Positions 1 through 7,978 of a DNA stretch of 62,024 bases are shown piece after piece. The stretch is from Terriglobia bacterium (GTDB taxonomy: Bacteria; Acidobacteriota; Terriglobia; Acidiferrales; UBA7541), in contig JAIQGC010000059.1 of the NCBI GenBank assembly GCA_020072805.1, positions 1 through 62,024 of the forward strand. The letters are read 5' to 3'. Within the stretch, counting starts at the first letter, position 1. Every line of letters starts with the position of its first letter. The notes beneath the pieces are model-generated. The model saw nothing but the letters and a program-made list of their open reading frames with translations, did no database searches and had not been told where the DNA came from. The position numbers and the translations under genes were made by a program.

Positions 1-1
1 C

Positions 2-907
2 GACGGCTGGCCGGACCTGTTCGTCGCCTGCGATTCCACTCCCAACCTGCTCTTCCGCAACAACGTCGGCCAGTCCAACCACTGGCTGCGCCTCATCCTC
101 GTTGGCGACAAGCAAACCGGCCTCGACGCCTACGGCTCCGTCGCTCGCGTAAAAACCTCCGCCGGCATCCTCACCAAAATAAAAGACGGCGGCGCCGGCT
201 ATCTCTCCCAGCACGACCCGCGCCTGCTCTTCGGCCTCGGCCGCGACGAAAAAGCCCAATCCATCGCCGTCACCTGGTCCAACGGCACGGTCGAATCCTT
301 CCCCGCCGACGCCAAGGCCGGCTCCACTCTCCTGCTCAAAAAAGACACGGGCCGCGCCCAGGAACTCCAACTCCCCAGCGCCTCTCTTCCCGATCCCCTC
401 ACCCGCGGCGAACTCCTCGCCCGCTCCCTCAAAATTCATCCCGGTGCGGCCTTTCCCGATCTCGCCCTCAAGAATCTCGCCGGCCAGCCTTCATCTCTCC
501 TCAAACAATTGCAGCCCGGCCATCGCCTGCTCATCAACCTCTGGGCCACCTGGTGCCGCCCCTGCGCCGCGGAAATGCCCGAACTCGAAAATCTCCGCCC
601 GCGCCTCGCCGCCAATCATGTCGGCATCCTCGGCCTGGACCTCGATGCCGATCCCGCCGCCCCCGTCGCTTCCTTTGTGGAAAAAATTGGCGTCCGCTAT
701 CCCGTCTTTCTCGGCGGCCCCGCGGCCATCGAGCAGATCTTCTCCGGCGAGGAAATGTCCGTCCCGCTCTCCGTCCTCGTGGACGACCACGGCATCGTCC
801 TGGAAATCATCCCCGGCTGGTCCGGCGCAACCCGCCAAAAATTCCTCGACCTCGCCGGAGAGCCCGCCCACCCTGCTGCTGTTTCTCCCCCGGCGCCCCG
901 CCCCTGA
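2..907 (+). CDS. ASPIC/UnbV domain protein with C-terminal TlpA-like thioredoxin domain (5' truncated)
   Basis: The open frame runs in from the left edge, so the N-terminus is missing. The visible start (DGWPDLFVACDSTPNLLFRN) is the end of an FG-GAP/VCBS repeat region. An ASPIC/UnbV module follows (NHWLRLILVG... then GLG and SIAVTWSNG). After about residue 150 comes a thioredoxin fold with NLWATWCRPCAAEMPEL, containing a WCxxC redox centre. By family, these are exported proteins: a beta-propeller-like domain joined to a periplasmic thiol-disulfide oxidoreductase. The pairing is common in Acidobacteriota. The real substrate is unknown. The domain call is firm; the cellular role is inferred. 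Confidence 0.85.
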   Translation, partial: DGWPDLFVACDSTPNLLFRNNVGQSNHWLRLILVGDKQTGLDAYGSVARVKTSAGILTKIKDGGAGYLSQHDPRLLFGLGRDEKAQSIAVTWSNGTVESFPADAKAGSTLLLKKDTGRAQELQLPSASLPDPLTRGELLARSLKIHPGAAFPDLALKNLAGQPSSLLKQLQPGHRLLINLWATWCRPCAAEMPELENLRPRLAANHVGILGLDLDADPAAPVASFVEKIGVRYPVFLGGPAAIEQIFSGEEMSVPLSVLVDDHGIVLEIIPGWSGATRQKFLDLAGEPAHPAAVSPPAPRP

Positions 908-1064
908 CCCGCTCCGGGAATCGCCGGCATTCTTGCCTCTATTGGCAACAAAGTGACTCTCTCGGTCCATGAGTTCACCCGGCCTCTGCCCCGCGCGCAA
1001 TCCCCGGAAAGTTGATAGAATGGTACGTACAGTTTTCCCGCGCTATCCGCTAAGGAGTTGTTCC

Positions 1065-2447
1065 ATGCCGTCCACAACCACCAAGGCCCCCCGCCCGGTC
1101 TGGAAGCGGTCCGCTCGCATTGCCGCCGCCGGCCAGCCTTTCAAGTATCCCCTTGAACGCGCATGCGTCGAGCCGGACTGGCGCCGTTTTCCCGGCTGGC
1201 ATGACGTCACCCGCGAGCAGTGGGAATCCGCTCTCTGGCAGCGCCAGCACACTGTCAAAAACCTCAAGGAACTGAAGGAGGTCATGGGCCCCCTGCTCCC
1301 CCAGGACCTCGAAGCCGGCATCGAGCGCGATATCCGCGAGCGCGCCACCATGTCCATGCTCGTCCCGCCCCAGATGATCAACACCATGAACGAGCAGGAT
1401 CTCTGGAACGATCCCGTTCGCCATTACATGCTTCCCGCCTTTGAAGACCGTCATCCCGAATGGCCCAGTCATCCCAAGGCCAGCCGCGACAGCCTCCACG
1501 AATCCGATATGTGGGCCGTCGAAGGCCTCACCCACCGCTACCCCACCAAAGTCCTCGCTGAAATGCTTTCCACCTGTCCTCAATATTGCGGCCACTGCAC
1601 CCGCATGGACCTCGTCGGCAACGACGTTCCCCAAGTCACCAAACTCCGCTTTCAGATTCAGCAGAAGGACCGTTACGCGCAGATGCTCGACTATCTGCGC
1701 CGCACGCCCCAGGTCCGCGACGTCGTCGTCTCCGGCGGCGATATCGCTAACACCCCCATCCAGACCCTCGAACCCTTCGTCAGCGCTCTGCTCGATATTC
1801 CCAACATCCGCGACATCCGCCTCGCTTCCAAGGGCCTCGTCGGCATTCCCCAGCATTTCCTCCAGGACGAAGTCCTCGACGGCTACGCCCGCCTCGCCAA
1901 GAAATCACGCGAGCGCGGCGTCAGCCTGGCCTTCCACACTCACGCCAACCATGCCGCCCAGGTCACTCCCCTCGTGGCCAAAGCCGCCCGCCGCCTCCTC
2001 GAAATCGGCTTCCGCGACGTGCGCAATCAGGGCGTGCTCCTCCGCGGCGTCAACGCTTCCTCCGGGGATCTTCTCGAACTTTGCTTCATGCTCATGGATC
2101 ACGCCTCCATCACTCCCTACTACTTCTATATGTGCGACATGATCCCCAACGCCGAACACTGGCGCCTCGCCGTTCACGAGGCCCAGCAGTTACAGCACGA
2201 CATCATGGGCTACCTTCCCGGTTTTGCCACTCCCCGCATCGTCTGCGACGTTCCCTTCGTCGGCAAACGCTGGATTCACCAATTGAAGCAATACGACCGC
2301 GAAAAAGGCGTCTCCTATTGGACCAAGAACTACCGCACCGGCATCGAAGCCCAGGACCCCGAGGCCCTCAGCCGCCAATACGAATATTCTGAGCAGCAGC
2401 CCCTGTACAGTTCTGTGAGCCTGCCGCGCACCCGTGATAATGTCTAG
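1065..2447 (+). CDS. KamA-family radical SAM aminomutase (lysine 2,3-aminomutase-like)
   Basis: A 460-residue radical SAM, PLP-dependent aminomutase of the KamA family, which moves an amino group from the 2 to the 3 position of lysine or a related amino acid. The [4Fe-4S]/SAM motif is C171-x3-C175-x2-C178 (CPQYCGHC). D358 (MCD) and D395 (VCD) lie 37 residues apart, like the two substrate-binding aspartates of clostridial lysine 2,3-aminomutase. K401 (VGK) is the candidate PLP lysine. The ATG at 1065 is chosen for the aaggag at 1052-1057; an upstream in-frame ATG at 969 lacks a ribosome site. No epm/efp gene adjoins it, so beta-lysine may serve another purpose here. Glutamate specificity cannot be excluded. 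Confidence 0.88.
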   Translation: MPSTTTKAPRPVWKRSARIAAAGQPFKYPLERACVEPDWRRFPGWHDVTREQWESALWQRQHTVKNLKELKEVMGPLLPQDLEAGIERDIRERATMSMLVPPQMINTMNEQDLWNDPVRHYMLPAFEDRHPEWPSHPKASRDSLHESDMWAVEGLTHRYPTKVLAEMLSTCPQYCGHCTRMDLVGNDVPQVTKLRFQIQQKDRYAQMLDYLRRTPQVRDVVVSGGDIANTPIQTLEPFVSALLDIPNIRDIRLASKGLVGIPQHFLQDEVLDGYARLAKKSRERGVSLAFHTHANHAAQVTPLVAKAARRLLEIGFRDVRNQGVLLRGVNASSGDLLELCFMLMDHASITPYYFYMCDMIPNAEHWRLAVHEAQQLQHDIMGYLPGFATPRIVCDVPFVGKRWIHQLKQYDREKGVSYWTKNYRTGIEAQDPEALSRQYEYSEQQPLYSSVSLPRTRDNV

Positions 2448-2460
2448 GAGAGGCAGAGGC

Positions 2461-2892
2461 ATGGAACCGCTTTCCACTCAGGTCGCTGAAAAGAACAATC
2501 GCCGCCGCAGCCAGCGCGTCTTGCTGGGCTTGACGGTCACCGTGATCGGCCAGACCCCCGACAAGAAACCGCTCGAGGAAAAAACTCGCACCCTGGTCAT
2601 CAACGCGCACGGCGCCCTGGTCACTCTGGATATGCGCGTCTCCATCGGCATGCAACTCACCCTGCGCAACGGCAAAACCAATGAAGAAGTCGCTTGCCGC
2701 GTAGTTTACGCCGGCCAGCAATTAAGCAAGGCCGAAGTGGGCCTCGAGTTCCTCAAGCCCGCCCCCAATTTCTGGCATATCGCTTTCCCGCCCGCGGACT
2801 GGACCCCCCGCAGCCCCGAAGCCAAAAGCTCCGTATCTCGTCCGGCCGTTCCCCCGCGCCCCAACCTGCCCAATCCAGCCATCAAGAAATAA
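2461..2892 (+). CDS. PilZ-like domain protein
   Basis: A 143-residue single-domain protein. It has an N-terminal RxxxR-like motif (RRSQR, residues 15-19), then a beta-barrel with VINAHGALVTL and GLEFL, as in PilZ c-di-GMP receptors. The usual D/NxSxxG signature is replaced by NAHGAL, so nucleotide binding is uncertain. The start at 2461 is supported by aggag at 2447-2451 overlapping the kamA stop region; the longer 2434 start would overlap kamA. Tight spacing suggests co-transcription with kamA. The N-terminal domain of the TonB fusion at 22032 belongs to the same sub-family (FARGAVL and NFW motifs). Confidence 0.75.
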   Translation: MEPLSTQVAEKNNRRRSQRVLLGLTVTVIGQTPDKKPLEEKTRTLVINAHGALVTLDMRVSIGMQLTLRNGKTNEEVACRVVYAGQQLSKAEVGLEFLKPAPNFWHIAFPPADWTPRSPEAKSSVSRPAVPPRPNLPNPAIKK

Positions 2893-2935
2893 CCGCCCCG
2901 CAAGCTCTAAGCTTTTTTCTCTCGCTTTTGTTGAG

Positions 2936-3077
2936 GCCGGGCTTCAGAGTCTGTGCGAGAACTTCTGTTTTCAAGGGGGTCGGAGTTTTAACTCCGACAT
3001 AAACGCTTTCTTTCCAATGCGGCTTTAGCCGCTGAGGAACTGATTTTCGGGTTGTCACACAGGCTCTTTAGCCCGGC
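2936..3077 (+). repeat. 142-bp interspersed palindromic repeat, copy 1 of 3
   Basis: The element is bounded by GCCGGGCTT and AGCCCGGC. It holds two internal palindromes, GTCGGAGTTTTAACTCCGAC and GCGGCTTTAGCCGC, and a constant tail TGATTTTCGGGTTGTCACAC. Near-identical copies lie at 13709-13848 and 36373-36514, all in the same orientation and all intergenic or at a gene end. No coding potential is seen. It may fold as a multi-hairpin RNA or act as a mobile non-autonomous element. Confidence 0.9.
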
Positions 3078-3108
3078 TGCCCGGCTCTTGTTTTCTCCAG
3101 CCTAGAAA

Positions 3109-5682
3109 TCAAACTTCCGGCCCCGCCAGCGCCCGCCGCAGTTCCTCCTGCAGCCCCTTCTCCAGTTTCTTCCCCCGCGCCGTCAGATAAAATACGTCAA
3201 TCGCCTTTTGCCCTTCCGTGTCAATCAGCGCAACCTCGATATTGCATCCGCACCGCGCCAGTTCCGACCCCACCTGATACAGCAGCCCCACGCGGTCCTG
3301 CGTGATCAGTTCCAGCAGCGTGCAGCGCTCCGAGGATTCCTCGTCGAACCGTATCGTTGTCTCCACCGCCACCTTCGGCGCCCGGCTCCGCGCCGCCGAT
3401 AGCCTTCCTTTCAGCAGCGGCTCCAGCGGTGCCTTCCCGCTGACCACATCCTCCAGGCTGCTCAAAAATCGCCCCGTCTCCCCGGGATTCAGCTCCAGCG
3501 TCCGGTGCAAATCCTCGAAATGAAATGTATCCAGCACGATTCCCGCCGCGTTGGCGAAGGCGTCCGCTTTCACGATGTTCATCCCCCAGCCCGCCAGCAC
3601 CCCCGCGATCGTCGCAAAGAGCGCCGGACGGTCCGGCGTCAGCAGCGTCAGCGAGTACGCGTGCCCCCCCGCCCGCAGTTCCGTCTGCACCGGCGCATTC
3701 GCCAGTTTCTTGTACATCCCGAAATGCGCCGCCACTTCCGCCGCCGAGTGCACCGCCAGATACCGCCGCGGAAATCCCTCCAGAAACCATTCGATGTCCT
3801 CGATCCGCGCTCCCGCGATCCGCCGCGTCTCCTCGATGAACGGCGTCTGGTGGTCGATATGCAGCCGCTCCCGGTCCAGTTCCCGGCTCAGGTGATTCGA
3901 AGTCGCCGCGAAGAGCTGCCACAGCATCTCCGCCTTCCACGGCGTCAGCGCTTCCGGGTTTACCGCGTGAATGTCCGCATACGTCAGCAGGCACAGCCGG
4001 TTCAGCCGCTCCTGCGTCTCCACCACCCGCGCGAACGCCGCGATTGTCGCCGGATCGAAAATATCCCGCCGCAGCAGCGTCGCCGACATGTCCAGATGAT
4101 GCTCGATCAAAAAGTGAATCTCCGCCCGTTCCTGCGAATCCAGCCCCAGCCGCTCCGCCGCCGTTCCCAGCGCCTCCAGGCTTCCCGTGACATGGTTGTC
4201 CCCGGCCATTCCTTTCCCGATGTCGTGCAGCAGCAGCGCCAGCACCAGCAGGTCGCGCCGCTCCAGCGCCTTCCACAGCCCCGAAAGATTCCGCGCCCGT
4301 TCCTCGCGCGGCTCGCCCAGCTCCTGCAAATGCTCGATGGCCCGCAGCGAATGTTCGTCCACCGTGTAGCGGTGATAAAAATCCCGCACCACCAGCGCGT
4401 CGATCCTCCGGAACTCCGGCAGCATCTCCGCCAGCAGCCCCAGCCGGTGCATCGGCCGCAGCGCCGCCGCCGGATATGCCGCCTCCAGGATCTCCCGCAG
4501 CGCCGGCCATAAGGCTCGCGCCTCTTCGCTCGGTCCTGCCGCGCCGCGCTTCCACGATTCGCCCAGCCGTTGTTCCGCTTCCCGCGCCGGCGGGCAGCCC
4601 GTGCGCGCCGCTTCCTTTAGAAAAGCGAATACCGCCGCGCGTCCCTCCAGCGCCGCCGCATCCTTCGCCACCAGTCTTCCTTCTTCGGTGTAAATCGGTT
4701 TGCCTCGCCGCCCCGCCGGCCGCCAGAATGCGCCTCCCCAGAACGACCGCCGCTTCGCCGGCACATCCAGCTCCTGTAAGAGTTGCCGGTTCAGCGCGCG
4801 CGCATGCTGAAAATAAAGCTGCATCCACGCCGCCGGATCGCGCGGGACGCCGTCCCCGGCCCCCAGCGCCCGCTGCGCCGCGATCTTCTGCAGCTCATAC
4901 GTCAGCCCGTTGTCGTTGCGCCCGTTGGCGTAGTGCAGAAAGCAGCGCACCGCCGACAGAAATTCGATGGCCGCGGCGGACGCCTTGCTCTTCCGCGCCT
5001 CAAACTCCGCTTCCGCCGGTTTTCCCGATATGATTTCCAGCCACAGCGCCGCGTGGTGGTCCCGCAATCCACCGGGCGCATCCTTGATGTTGGGTTCCAG
5101 ATGGAAAATCGTGTTCCCGTAGCGCGCGTGCCGTTCCCGCGTCAGCTCGCGGATTTTTCCCGCCAGAAATTCGCTGCGGTTCCGCTCCGAATCCCGGAAA
5201 ATCGCCGTGTCCACGCTGTGAAACATCTCCCGGTCGCCCGCCAGAAATCGCCGCTCCAGCAGCGCCAGGTGAAATTCCGCGTTGTCCTCCTCGATCCGCT
5301 TGCATTCCTCCACGGTCCGTCCCGCCGAACTCACCCGGAATCCCAGGTCCCACAATCTTCGCGACAGCTCCGCCACCAGCGGCTGAAACTCCTTTTCCGC
5401 CCCCGCATCCTCGAACAGAAAAAGAATATCCAGGTCCGAGCACGGAAACAGCATCCGCCTCCCGTAGCCCCCCAGCGCCAGCAGCGCGAACCGCCGCGGC
5501 CGCTCCGGCCTCAGCCCGTCCCAGATTTGCAGCAGCGTCTCGTCCGCGAAGTCGCACAGCTCCCGCACCGTGTAGGATCCCGTGGCCCCGGCTTCGAACT
5601 CCCGCCGGATTCGCGCGCGCTGCTCCCGGCACGCGGACGCCAGCGTCTCCGCCGGACGAATCGCCGTGTTGTGGTCGTTCAT
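3109..5682 (-). CDS. glnD: Bifunctional [protein-PII] uridylyltransferase / uridylyl-removing enzyme GlnD
   Basis: An 857-residue protein that senses glutamine and adds or removes UMP on PII (Tyr51). The domains are in the usual order. The nucleotidyltransferase has GGYGRR at 71-76 and DLD at 83-85. The GlnD-type helical domain follows. The HD hydrolase (LLLHDIGKG) lies near residue 485, and two ACT domains near 675 (TPDRPALFATIAGVL) and 787 (TQDRVGLLYQVG) bind glutamine. All key motifs are present and the length is close to the E. coli protein. It lies 40 bp downstream of glnB and is read in the same direction, so the modifier and its target form an operon. Confidence 0.97.
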   Translation of the reverse strand: MNDHNTAIRPAETLASACREQRARIRREFEAGATGSYTVRELCDFADETLLQIWDGLRPERPRRFALLALGGYGRRMLFPCSDLDILFLFEDAGAEKEFQPLVAELSRRLWDLGFRVSSAGRTVEECKRIEEDNAEFHLALLERRFLAGDREMFHSVDTAIFRDSERNRSEFLAGKIRELTRERHARYGNTIFHLEPNIKDAPGGLRDHHAALWLEIISGKPAEAEFEARKSKASAAAIEFLSAVRCFLHYANGRNDNGLTYELQKIAAQRALGAGDGVPRDPAAWMQLYFQHARALNRQLLQELDVPAKRRSFWGGAFWRPAGRRGKPIYTEEGRLVAKDAAALEGRAAVFAFLKEAARTGCPPAREAEQRLGESWKRGAAGPSEEARALWPALREILEAAYPAAALRPMHRLGLLAEMLPEFRRIDALVVRDFYHRYTVDEHSLRAIEHLQELGEPREERARNLSGLWKALERRDLLVLALLLHDIGKGMAGDNHVTGSLEALGTAAERLGLDSQERAEIHFLIEHHLDMSATLLRRDIFDPATIAAFARVVETQERLNRLCLLTYADIHAVNPEALTPWKAEMLWQLFAATSNHLSRELDRERLHIDHQTPFIEETRRIAGARIEDIEWFLEGFPRRYLAVHSAAEVAAHFGMYKKLANAPVQTELRAGGHAYSLTLLTPDRPALFATIAGVLAGWGMNIVKADAFANAAGIVLDTFHFEDLHRTLELNPGETGRFLSSLEDVVSGKAPLEPLLKGRLSAARSRAPKVAVETTIRFDEESSERCTLLELITQDRVGLLYQVGSELARCGCNIEVALIDTEGQKAIDVFYLTARGKKLEKGLQEELRRALAGPEV

Positions 5683-5722
5683 GGGCAGGTTCCGGATCTT
5701 CGGCCGCTCTCCGTGCGGCAGG

Positions 5723-6109
<387 letters not shown>

Positions 6110-6124
6110 TCAAGCTCGGCGCGC

Positions 6125-6141
6125 CGGCACTGTTCGCGCAC
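6125..6141 (+). promoter_or_regulatory. Possible sigma-54 (-24/-12) element upstream of the porin-amt operon
   Basis: The sequence CGGCACTGTTCGCGCA has GG at 6126-6127 and GC at 6138-6139, the N10 spacing of sigma-54 promoters, and it keeps the GGCAC block. The -12 half is weak (CGCGCA against TTGCA). Its place between glnB and the ammonium-transport operon makes nitrogen control plausible. A GG-N10-GC match is easy to find by chance in GC-rich DNA. Confidence 0.2.
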
Positions 6142-6341
6142 CTGCGTATCATGCATATCTCCGCTCGCCCGGCCAACTCAATAATTTGCGTTTCTCCGAT
6201 TGAAATCTGTTTGCCTGCTTTGCTTCTTTCATTTCTCGAATGAAAAACTTACGTTCGCCTTCCGCCTCCGCTCCCTGTACTCTCCGCCCTCAAGCGAGTT
6301 TCTTTTCAGTGCTCGCCACGTCCAGTCGAAGGAGATCAAGA

Positions 6342-7538
6342 GTGTCCATCCGCCGCGCGCTACTGTTCCTAAGCCTTTCCGCTTTACTGATGTCTTCCCG
6401 GGCCAGCGGTCAGGCTGCTCCACCCGCCTCGCCCGCTACCCCCGCCCCGGCTGCTGCCCCGCCGCCGGATCCCGCCCCCTCGCCCACCTGGTCCGCGGGG
6501 CCCATCGACTTCAGCGGCCTCATTGATGGCTATTATAGCTTCAACTTCAACCACCCGGCCTCCGGTTTCAATCAACTCTATAACTTCAATGTCCGCTCCA
6601 ACGAGTTTAGCCTCAACATGGCCAAACTCTCTCTGTCCCACACCGCCGACCCCGTCGGCTTCCAGGTCGACTTCGGCTTCGGCCGCGCCTTCGACATCAT
6701 CTCCTCCAACGAAAAAGCTCCCCAAATCTTCCGCTATATCGAACAGGCCTACGTCAGCCTCAAGCCCCCCAAGGGCAAGGGTTTCCAGGTGGACTTCGGC
6801 AAATTCGTCACCAGCGACGGCGCCGAAGTCATCGAATCCAACGGCAACTGGAACTATTCCCGCTCGCTCCTCTTCGCCTGGGCCATTCCTTATTATCACT
6901 TCGGCGTGCGCGCCACCTTCCCCGTGGGCAAGCGCTTCACCGGCGGCGTCATGCTCGTCAACGGCTGGAACAATGTCGAGGACAATAACTCCGGCAAGAC
7001 CCTGATGTTCACCGGAACCTACACTGCCAAAAAATTCGCCTGGACCAATAACTTCCATACCGGCCCGGAAAAGCCCGGCACCAACAAAGGCTTCCGCAAT
7101 CTTTATGACACCACTCTCTTGCTTACGCCCACGGCCAAATGGAACGCCTACCTCAACTTCGACTACGGCTCGGACAAGAACATTGGCCCCGGCTCGCAAG
7201 TCTGGTACGGCGCCGCCGCCGCCGTGCACTACCAGGCCACCCCGAAAATCTCTTTCACCCCGCGCGTCGAATGGTTCAACGATCGCGACGGCTTCGCCAC
7301 CGGCACCGGCGTCCAGCAGCAGATCAAGGAAGGCACCTTCACCGGCGAATACAAATTTCCCGAAGGCCTCCTGGCTCGCCTCGAATACCGCCATGACTGG
7401 TCCAATCAGCCCTTTTTCCAGCGCGGCGGCTCCGTCAGTCCGCTGGACGTATCAACCTATATGGGTCCCGTGGGCACGGCCAAGAGTCAGGACACTCTGA
7501 CCTTGGGCATCGTCGCTTTCTTTGGGCCCAAGCGTTAA
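6342..7538 (+). CDS. Outer-membrane beta-barrel protein, porin-like (OmpL/Bbp2 type)
   Basis: A 398-residue exported protein. The signal peptide is IRRALLFLSLSALLMSSRASGQA, followed by a Pro/Ala-rich linker. Next come many alternating aromatic/hydrophobic strands (LIDGYYSFNFNHP, VGFQVDFGFGRAFD, FTGEYKFPEG), ending in a C-terminal LGIVAFFGPKR strand. The start is set at GTG 6342 because gaaggag lies at 6328-6334 and the signal peptide begins there; the ATG at 6240 would add an unlikely 34-residue leader. It is the first gene of the amt operon, so it is probably an outer-membrane pore for ammonium or another small nitrogen solute (inferred). Confidence 0.8.
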   Translation: MSIRRALLFLSLSALLMSSRASGQAAPPASPATPAPAAAPPPDPAPSPTWSAGPIDFSGLIDGYYSFNFNHPASGFNQLYNFNVRSNEFSLNMAKLSLSHTADPVGFQVDFGFGRAFDIISSNEKAPQIFRYIEQAYVSLKPPKGKGFQVDFGKFVTSDGAEVIESNGNWNYSRSLLFAWAIPYYHFGVRATFPVGKRFTGGVMLVNGWNNVEDNNSGKTLMFTGTYTAKKFAWTNNFHTGPEKPGTNKGFRNLYDTTLLLTPTAKWNAYLNFDYGSDKNIGPGSQVWYGAAAAVHYQATPKISFTPRVEWFNDRDGFATGTGVQQQIKEGTFTGEYKFPEGLLARLEYRHDWSNQPFFQRGGSVSPLDVSTYMGPVGTAKSQDTLTLGIVAFFGPKR

Positions 7539-7606
7539 CGCACAAATATGATTTTGCTGTTGGTTGTGCTGTACCAATCATTCTTTAACGAAAAAGGAGG
7601 AACTAC

Positions 7607-7792
7607 ATGGGGGCAAATTCCACTCAGGCCGTTGCGGTCACGGCCTTTCTGCTGGGCTTCACGGCGCTGTCCGCCGCGATCATGAAGGGCAGCTTCCTGC
7701 TGTATCTGGCGACGGCGGCGCTCTTGGTCTTTTCCGTCGGCGCCTTTCTCAAATGCAAACCGCTGGAACACGCGGAGAAGGGAGGACAGTGA
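7607..7792 (+). CDS. Small two-helix membrane protein in the amt operon
   Basis: A 61-residue protein with two hydrophobic segments (about 8-25 and 28-47) and a charged tail ending EHAEKGGQ. It is preceded by a strong ribosome site (aaaggagg just upstream of 7607). The family is not recognised. It lies between the porin and amt genes and is followed after 2 bp by another small membrane protein. Its position suggests a helper or regulatory peptide of the Amt transporter or porin, but that is only inference. It could be overlooked because of its size. Confidence 0.7.
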   Translation: MGANSTQAVAVTAFLLGFTALSAAIMKGSFLLYLATAALLVFSVGAFLKCKPLEHAEKGGQ

Positions 7793-7794
7793 AC

Positions 7795-7977
7795 ATGATT
7801 TTCATCGGACTGCTTGTGATCATGCTGGGCTTCGTCATTTCCGTTCTGAGTCTGGCTCTCCACTCCGTGGGAGCGCAGCTCGCTGTCGTTCTGTTCGGTT
7901 TGGCCGTCAGCCTCTACGGCATCATGGGCGTGCTCAACCGGGCCTATCTTAAAAACGCAATCTGGAAGAAGGGGTGA
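7795..7977 (+). CDS. Second small membrane protein in the amt operon
   Basis: A 60-residue protein starting at ATG 7795, with agggagga just upstream. It is almost wholly hydrophobic, with two helices (MIFIGLLVIMLGFVISVLSL and LAVVLFGLAVSLYGIMGVL) and a short cationic tail KNAIWKKG. It starts 2 bp after the previous gene and ends 1 bp before the amt start, so translation is probably coupled across all three. The family is not recognised. Confidence 0.7.
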   Translation: MIFIGLLVIMLGFVISVLSLALHSVGAQLAVVLFGLAVSLYGIMGVLNRAYLKNAIWKKG

Positions 7978-7978
7978 G

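Noticed and set aside
3221-4828. 535-codon minus-strand frame within glnD
   Set aside because: It is the +1 shadow of glnD on the same strand, Gly/Ala-rich with no motif.
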